Shown in pieces: positions 4,163-6,959 of a stretch of DNA of 6,959 nucleotides. The notes under the pieces are model-generated. The model was not told where the DNA came from, ran no database searches, and saw nothing but the letters and a program-made list of their open reading frames with translations. This DNA comes from CAZCAQ01 sp964540135 (GTDB lineage: Bacteria; Patescibacteriota; WWE3; UBA101185; UBA10185), in assembly GCA_964540135.1 (NCBI GenBank), contig CAZILK010000029.1:1-6959 (forward strand). Reading direction: 5' to 3'. Within the stretch, counting starts at the first letter, position 1, and every line of letters starts with the position of its first letter. A program made the translations under genes and the position numbers.

Positions 4163-5888
4163 ACTCAGCTTAAAAATACTCTTAGTCGTGTTTATATCTA
4201 TAAACACATTCTTCATAACTTACCATCTATATTTCGCACAACGACTAATTCCTGGTATCTATGTTGGTGGGGTTAGAATTGGCGGACTTTCAATTAAAGA
4301 TGCTAAAACTGTACTTACCTCTCAAACCCCAAACCCTGAAACTAAAATATTTTTCGGATTTAAGAACTTCACATACGAAACAACACTTAATGAAATATCT
4401 TTAACCTATGACTGGGACAAAACAATCCAAAATGCTGCAAACATAGGTCGTACTGGTAACTTTGGAGTGGATTTTAAAAACAAACTTGGCGGGCTTTTTG
4501 GGAAGGTTGTTCTTAAGCCAACATATACCTTTGATGAACAAGCCTTTCAAAACTTTACAGCAAAGATTGATGGAACAGTAAATGTTCCGAAAGAAAATGC
4601 TAGTTTCAAACTAGATAGTGAGGGAAATCTCTCTATTAATCCTGAAAAAGAAGGAAGTGTTATTGAGATTAAAAAGCTTAAAGAAACTCTTCGAAAAAAC
4701 TTTGACACTTTAAATTTTAAACTTGCCGATATCCCTGTTACAAAATCGATCCCTGATATAACAACAAGCGATCTTGAATCAGTAAAACCTAAAGTTGAAT
4801 CCATACTCTTAAAAGAAATTACAATTGAACATGACGAGCAGAAATACAGTCCATCCAAGAGCCAGCTTCTGAAATATATTAAGTTTGTGAGAAGTGATTC
4901 AAATAGCGAACTTGAACCAAAGCTTGATTTAACTAAAGTCTCGGATATAACAGTTGCTGCTAATGCAATGGTATATAAATCCCCAAGAGGAAAGATAACA
5001 AAGAACGATAAAAATGTAGTTACTAAGTTTGAACTAATTGAAGGTGGAGAAGAACTAGACAAAACAAAGTTCTTAGAAGACTTTGAAAGAGCACTCTTTA
5101 ATAGTGAGGTAGAAAATAAAATTAGTTTAGCAACAGTTGAAATTGATAAATCACATGATGTTTCTAAATACGGTATCAAAGAACTAATTGGTTCTGGTAC
5201 TTCTACTTATCTTGGTTCAATTCCTGGTCGTGAAACAAACCTACTTCTTGCAAGTGAAAGAATTAACGGGGCACTAGTTGCACCGGGACAACTCTTTTCT
5301 TTTAATAAAACAGTTGGGGATATAAGTGCAAAAACAGGGTATGCAACAGCATACATAATTCAAAACGGCAGAACAGTTCTTGGTGATGGAGGTGGTGTGT
5401 GCCAAACCTCAACTACACTTTTTAGAGCAGTCCTTAATACAGGTCTTGAAGTAGTTACAAGAAACCCACATGCATACAGGGTTTATTACTATGAACAAGA
5501 TAGCGCTCCAGGCTTTGACGCTTCAATCTTCCAGCCAAGTCTTGATTTCCAGTTTAGAAACGACACTGATAACTTTGTTCTGATAGAAACAACATCAGAT
5601 ACTAAAGCTAAGACACTCACATTTAATTTTTATGGAACAAAAGACGGTAGAAAAGTGGAATTATCAAAACCAACTTTGACAGATCAAATTGCTCCAGCCG
5701 AAGCACTATATATAGATGATCCAACACTACCAAAGGGTACAACACTTCAAACCGAACATGCGACTTGGGGAGCAAAGGCTGCGTTTACAAGAACAGTTAC
5801 AAAAGAAGATGAGATACTCCACAGTGATACATTTGTAAGTGTGTATCAACCTTGGAGAGCTGTCTTTATGGTTGGTAAAAAAGATTAA
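4143..5888 (+). CDS. VanW-family membrane-anchored cell-wall protein with peptidoglycan-binding-4-like repeats
   Basis: In this 581-residue protein a short cytoplasmic N-terminus and one hydrophobic segment (about 9-29) act as signal anchor, leaving the rest outside. IYVGGVRIGGLSIKDAKTVL (39-58) is the usual entry to such ectodomains. Two peptidoglycan-binding-4-like repeats follow: about 80-190, with the DGTVNVP...INPEKEGSVIEI signature, and about 235-335, with the second EGGEELDKTKFLEDFERAL. The VanW domain spans about 350-485: SIPGRETNLLLASERINGALVAPG, FSFN, then GDGGGVCQTSTTLFRA with C420. The tail (about 495-578) is G5-like and ends in YQPWRAVFMVG. VanW takes its name from vancomycin-resistance clusters. 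Recent work in Clostridioides difficile, as I recall, assigned L,D-transpeptidase activity to VanW domains, which would make C420 the nucleophile. A wall-crosslinking role here is inference. The start overlaps the NYN gene by 20 nt, has no Shine-Dalgarno, and is probably coupled. Confidence 0.9.
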   Translation: MQHQGIKLSLKILLVVFISINTFFITYHLYFAQRLIPGIYVGGVRIGGLSIKDAKTVLTSQTPNPETKIFFGFKNFTYETTLNEISLTYDWDKTIQNAANIGRTGNFGVDFKNKLGGLFGKVVLKPTYTFDEQAFQNFTAKIDGTVNVPKENASFKLDSEGNLSINPEKEGSVIEIKKLKETLRKNFDTLNFKLADIPVTKSIPDITTSDLESVKPKVESILLKEITIEHDEQKYSPSKSQLLKYIKFVRSDSNSELEPKLDLTKVSDITVAANAMVYKSPRGKITKNDKNVVTKFELIEGGEELDKTKFLEDFERALFNSEVENKISLATVEIDKSHDVSKYGIKELIGSGTSTYLGSIPGRETNLLLASERINGALVAPGQLFSFNKTVGDISAKTGYATAYIIQNGRTVLGDGGGVCQTSTTLFRAVLNTGLEVVTRNPHAYRVYYYEQDSAPGFDASIFQPSLDFQFRNDTDNFVLIETTSDTKAKTLTFNFYGTKDGRKVELSKPTLTDQIAPAEALYIDDPTLPKGTTLQTEHATWGAKAAFTRTVTKEDEILHSDTFVSVYQPWRAVFMVGKKD

Positions 5889-5890
5889 GT

Positions 5891-6415
5891 ATGGTTATAA
5901 ACCAAGACGAAGTCCCAAGACAAGATATTATTAATACAGTTGAAAACTTTCTCGAACAAAGAAACAAAGAATCGGTGTTTAATGGTGGGACATCGTTATA
6001 TGTAATAGACAACTCGACACTAAGCATTCCCGGTACTAACGAGCATCCTCAGGAACAAATCAACGCCATGTTCCAACACATATATGACGGGGACCGCAAG
6101 CATAAAGTAAGTGTGGCAGTATTATCCATTTCATCTAGTGTTAAAGATCGGAGTCATCCCGTGATCGCATTAAGCTGGAGTCATACAAGTTCCTATGAGT
6201 ATGCTAAATCATTTCTAGAAGGAGACGAAGAGATAACCAGGCATACTAGCTATGTAGCATACTTAACATTTAAAACGGCGTCTGATGGAAGCAAGGTATT
6301 AGTGCTAGAGCTTGAGGAATACGTAGAAACAACTCAAGAAGACATAATTACACCACTAATAAAAATAAGTAAGTCTAATGACAGAATAGATCTTAATTTA
6401 GAAGAACTCTTGTGA
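5891..6415 (+). CDS. Unrecognised 174-residue cytoplasmic protein, third gene of the NYN-VanW operon
   Basis: I do not recognise this family. The protein has no signal peptide, membrane segment or cysteine. Predicted character is alternating strands and helices: an N-terminal helix DIINTVENFLEQRN (12-25), a strand region KVSVAVLSISSS (72-83), HPVIALSWSHTSSYEYAKSFLEG (89-111), then HTSYVAYLTFKT (118-129), KVLVLELEEY (135-144) and an acidic C-terminal helix. No nucleotide-binding or nuclease motif is evident. The ATG lies 2 nt after the VanW stop codon with no ribosome-binding sequence, so it is almost certainly cotranscribed and translated by reinitiation, which links it to the NYN and VanW proteins. 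Its 3' end overlaps the convergent gene at 6398 by 18 nt. The TGA at 6413-6415 is used as a stop. Confidence 0.75.
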   Translation: MVINQDEVPRQDIINTVENFLEQRNKESVFNGGTSLYVIDNSTLSIPGTNEHPQEQINAMFQHIYDGDRKHKVSVAVLSISSSVKDRSHPVIALSWSHTSSYEYAKSFLEGDEEITRHTSYVAYLTFKTASDGSKVLVLELEEYVETTQEDIITPLIKISKSNDRIDLNLEELL

Positions 6416-6829
6416 ACTGATTAATACAGTCCCATCGGTAGATTTTGTTAAAGTGAGCTCTGTTTTACTACTGCCTCTTTCAAACCCTAGGTTATAAAAA
6501 CCCTCATTCTCGGACTCATTTGTGAGGGAGAAACCTTCTGATGCAAAGAAGTTTTTGTAAAAAGAGACTAGGCTATCTTGTGTCTTTGAAGACTCAAGTA
6601 CACGAGACTTTGAATTGTTTGAAACATTAGTACTTATTTCTATTGTTTCAGATGGAATAGGTACAAAGAATGCAGAACTACCATCAGTTGACGCGCCTTT
6701 TACAACCTGCGGTTTATTCAGGTTTGAAAAATCAAATTTCTTTGTATTTGTGAAGGTTGAGTAAGATAATACTGATAGTATTGAAACTACGCCAAGCACA
6801 ATGAATGAAATGGTCAGGTTTTTATTCAT
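6398..6829 (-). CDS. Small membrane-anchored extracytoplasmic protein, unrecognised
   Basis: The 143-residue protein starts MNKNLTISFIVLGVVSILSVL: a basic N-terminus and one hydrophobic helix (about 6-25) without a lipobox cysteine, which indicates an uncleaved signal anchor with the remainder outside. Residues 30-50 are a polar linker. The rest forms a small domain: FFVPIPSETIEISTNVS (54-70), then SKTQDSLVSFYKNFFASEGF (81-100), then three predicted strands (FYNLGFER, TELTLTK, GTVLISSQEFF). A 'P-x-S-E' strand followed by a helix of the form SLVxFYKxxFxxxGF is common in small exported proteins, but I cannot name a family. The ATG at 6827-6829 is supported by TGC-TATAAT 7 nt upstream. The 3' end overlaps the convergent gene by 18 nt, so opposing transcripts must run through each other here. 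Confidence 0.75.
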   Translation of the reverse strand: MNKNLTISFIVLGVVSILSVLSYSTFTNTKKFDFSNLNKPQVVKGASTDGSSAFFVPIPSETIEISTNVSNNSKSRVLESSKTQDSLVSFYKNFFASEGFSLTNESENEGFYNLGFERGSSKTELTLTKSTDGTVLISSQEFF

Positions 6830-6836
6830 TAGTTAA

Positions 6837-6845
6837 ATTATAGCA
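6837..6845 (-). promoter_or_regulatory. Extended -10 promoter of gene 6398-6829, leaderless type
   Basis: TGC-TATAAT on the minus strand is a full extended -10 element. Seven bases separate it from the ATG at 6829, so the predicted mRNA starts at or one base before the start codon. It lies back to back with the tRNA promoter at 6851-6859. Confidence 0.65.
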
Positions 6846-6850
6846 TTCTT

Positions 6851-6859
6851 TGGTATAAT
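6851..6859 (+). promoter_or_regulatory. Extended -10 promoter of the tRNA-Glu gene
   Basis: TGG-TATAAT on the plus strand gives an extended -10 element. Transcription would start near 6866, leaving a leader of about 40 nt to be removed before the mature tRNA 5' end at 6906. Only 5 bp separate the two divergent extended -10 elements, so the promoters must compete for polymerase. Confidence 0.6.
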
Positions 6860-6905
6860 TCCCTGGCTTGAAGTCAGGAAAACTAGCTCACAAAGCCTGA
6901 TTACT

Positions 6906-6959
6906 GGCCCCATCGTCTAGCGGTTAGGACGCCAGGTTCTCATCCTGGTAACAGGGGTT
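6906..6959 (+). tRNA. tRNA-Glu (anticodon CUC), 3' end cut by window edge
   Basis: The cloverleaf can be read directly. GGCCCCA (6906-6912) is the 5' acceptor strand. The D stem GTCT/GGAC (6915-6918 with 6927-6930) encloses an AGCGGTTA loop. The anticodon stem CCAGG/CCTGG (6932-6936 with 6944-6948) encloses the loop TTCTCAT, whose anticodon CTC is at 6939-6941. The variable loop is TAAC. The T stem strand AGGGG (6953-6957) and the first two T-loop bases end the window. The overall sequence closely follows bacterial tRNA-Glu. About 18 nt of the mature tRNA are missing, so the presence of an encoded CCA cannot be judged. Anticodon CUC reads GAG and normally accompanies a UUC isoacceptor located elsewhere. 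Confidence 0.93.

Noticed and set aside
4547..5179. A 210-codon open frame on the minus strand opposite the VanW gene
   Set aside because: It is Ser/Leu/Phe-rich low-complexity sequence, as expected from the antisense of a Lys/Glu/Asn-rich gene, and lies inside a well-supported domain protein.
1110..6415. Possible UGA recoding, as in some candidate phyla
   Set aside because: TGA closes two genes at sensible domain ends (1110-1112 and 6413-6415) and no gene contains an internal in-frame TGA.
1..6959. CRISPR array, transposase, integrase or terminal inverted repeats
   Set aside because: No regularly spaced repeats, recombinase motifs or paired ends were seen anywhere in the window.

Overview
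This looks like chromosomal DNA of an uncultured, AT-rich bacterium, probably a member of the Candidate Phyla Radiation (Patescibacteria). The reasons are compact genes, a long VanW-family surface protein with two peptidoglycan-binding-4-like repeats and a C-terminal beta domain, a NYN nuclease directly in front of it, many small single-gene units, and almost no Shine-Dalgarno sequences. All genes close on TAA or TGA in the standard way, so nothing suggests UGA recoding. The taxon is an inference; no rRNA or marker protein is present.

Layout. Positions 1-224 (minus) hold the N-terminal half of a VOC/PhnB-like protein that runs off the left edge. Positions 225-487 are non-coding. Between 488 and 3407 lies a patchwork of small, individually promoted genes: two unrelated P-loop kinases of equal length (488-1015 and 1110-1637, minus), a 75-residue single-pass membrane protein (1777-2004, minus), a MntA/HepT toxin-antitoxin pair (2164-2779, plus) and a phosphoribosyltransferase (2820-3407, minus). 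From 3572 to 6415 runs a tight three-gene operon on the plus strand: NYN-domain nuclease, VanW-family envelope protein and an unrecognised 174-residue protein, joined by a 20-nt overlap and a 2-nt gap. A membrane-anchored small protein (6398-6829, minus) converges on the operon with an 18-nt overlap. A tRNA-Glu(CUC) begins at 6906 and is cut by the right edge.

The most striking regularity is in the control regions. Seven independently started genes (VOC protein, both kinases, small membrane protein, mntA, phosphoribosyltransferase, membrane-anchored protein) each have a TATAAT-like hexamer 6-8 nt before the ATG, so their transcripts should begin at or within about two bases of the start codon (leaderless mRNAs). 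The NYN-VanW operon is the exception: its -10 box lies about 39 nt upstream and a purine-rich ribosome-binding region precedes the ATG. The window thus appears to contain two translation-initiation modes, leaderless for small single genes and leadered or coupled for the envelope operon.

Functionally, MntA/HepT is a recognisable type VII toxin-antitoxin module (HEPN RNase neutralised by AMP transfer). The VanW protein is probably a cell-wall enzyme or wall-binding protein. The kinases and the phosphoribosyltransferase are family-level calls with unknown substrates. I see no mobile element, CRISPR array, rRNA or replication origin, and no convincing multi-gene novel system; the best leads are the leaderless promoter pattern and the NYN-VanW-unknown operon.
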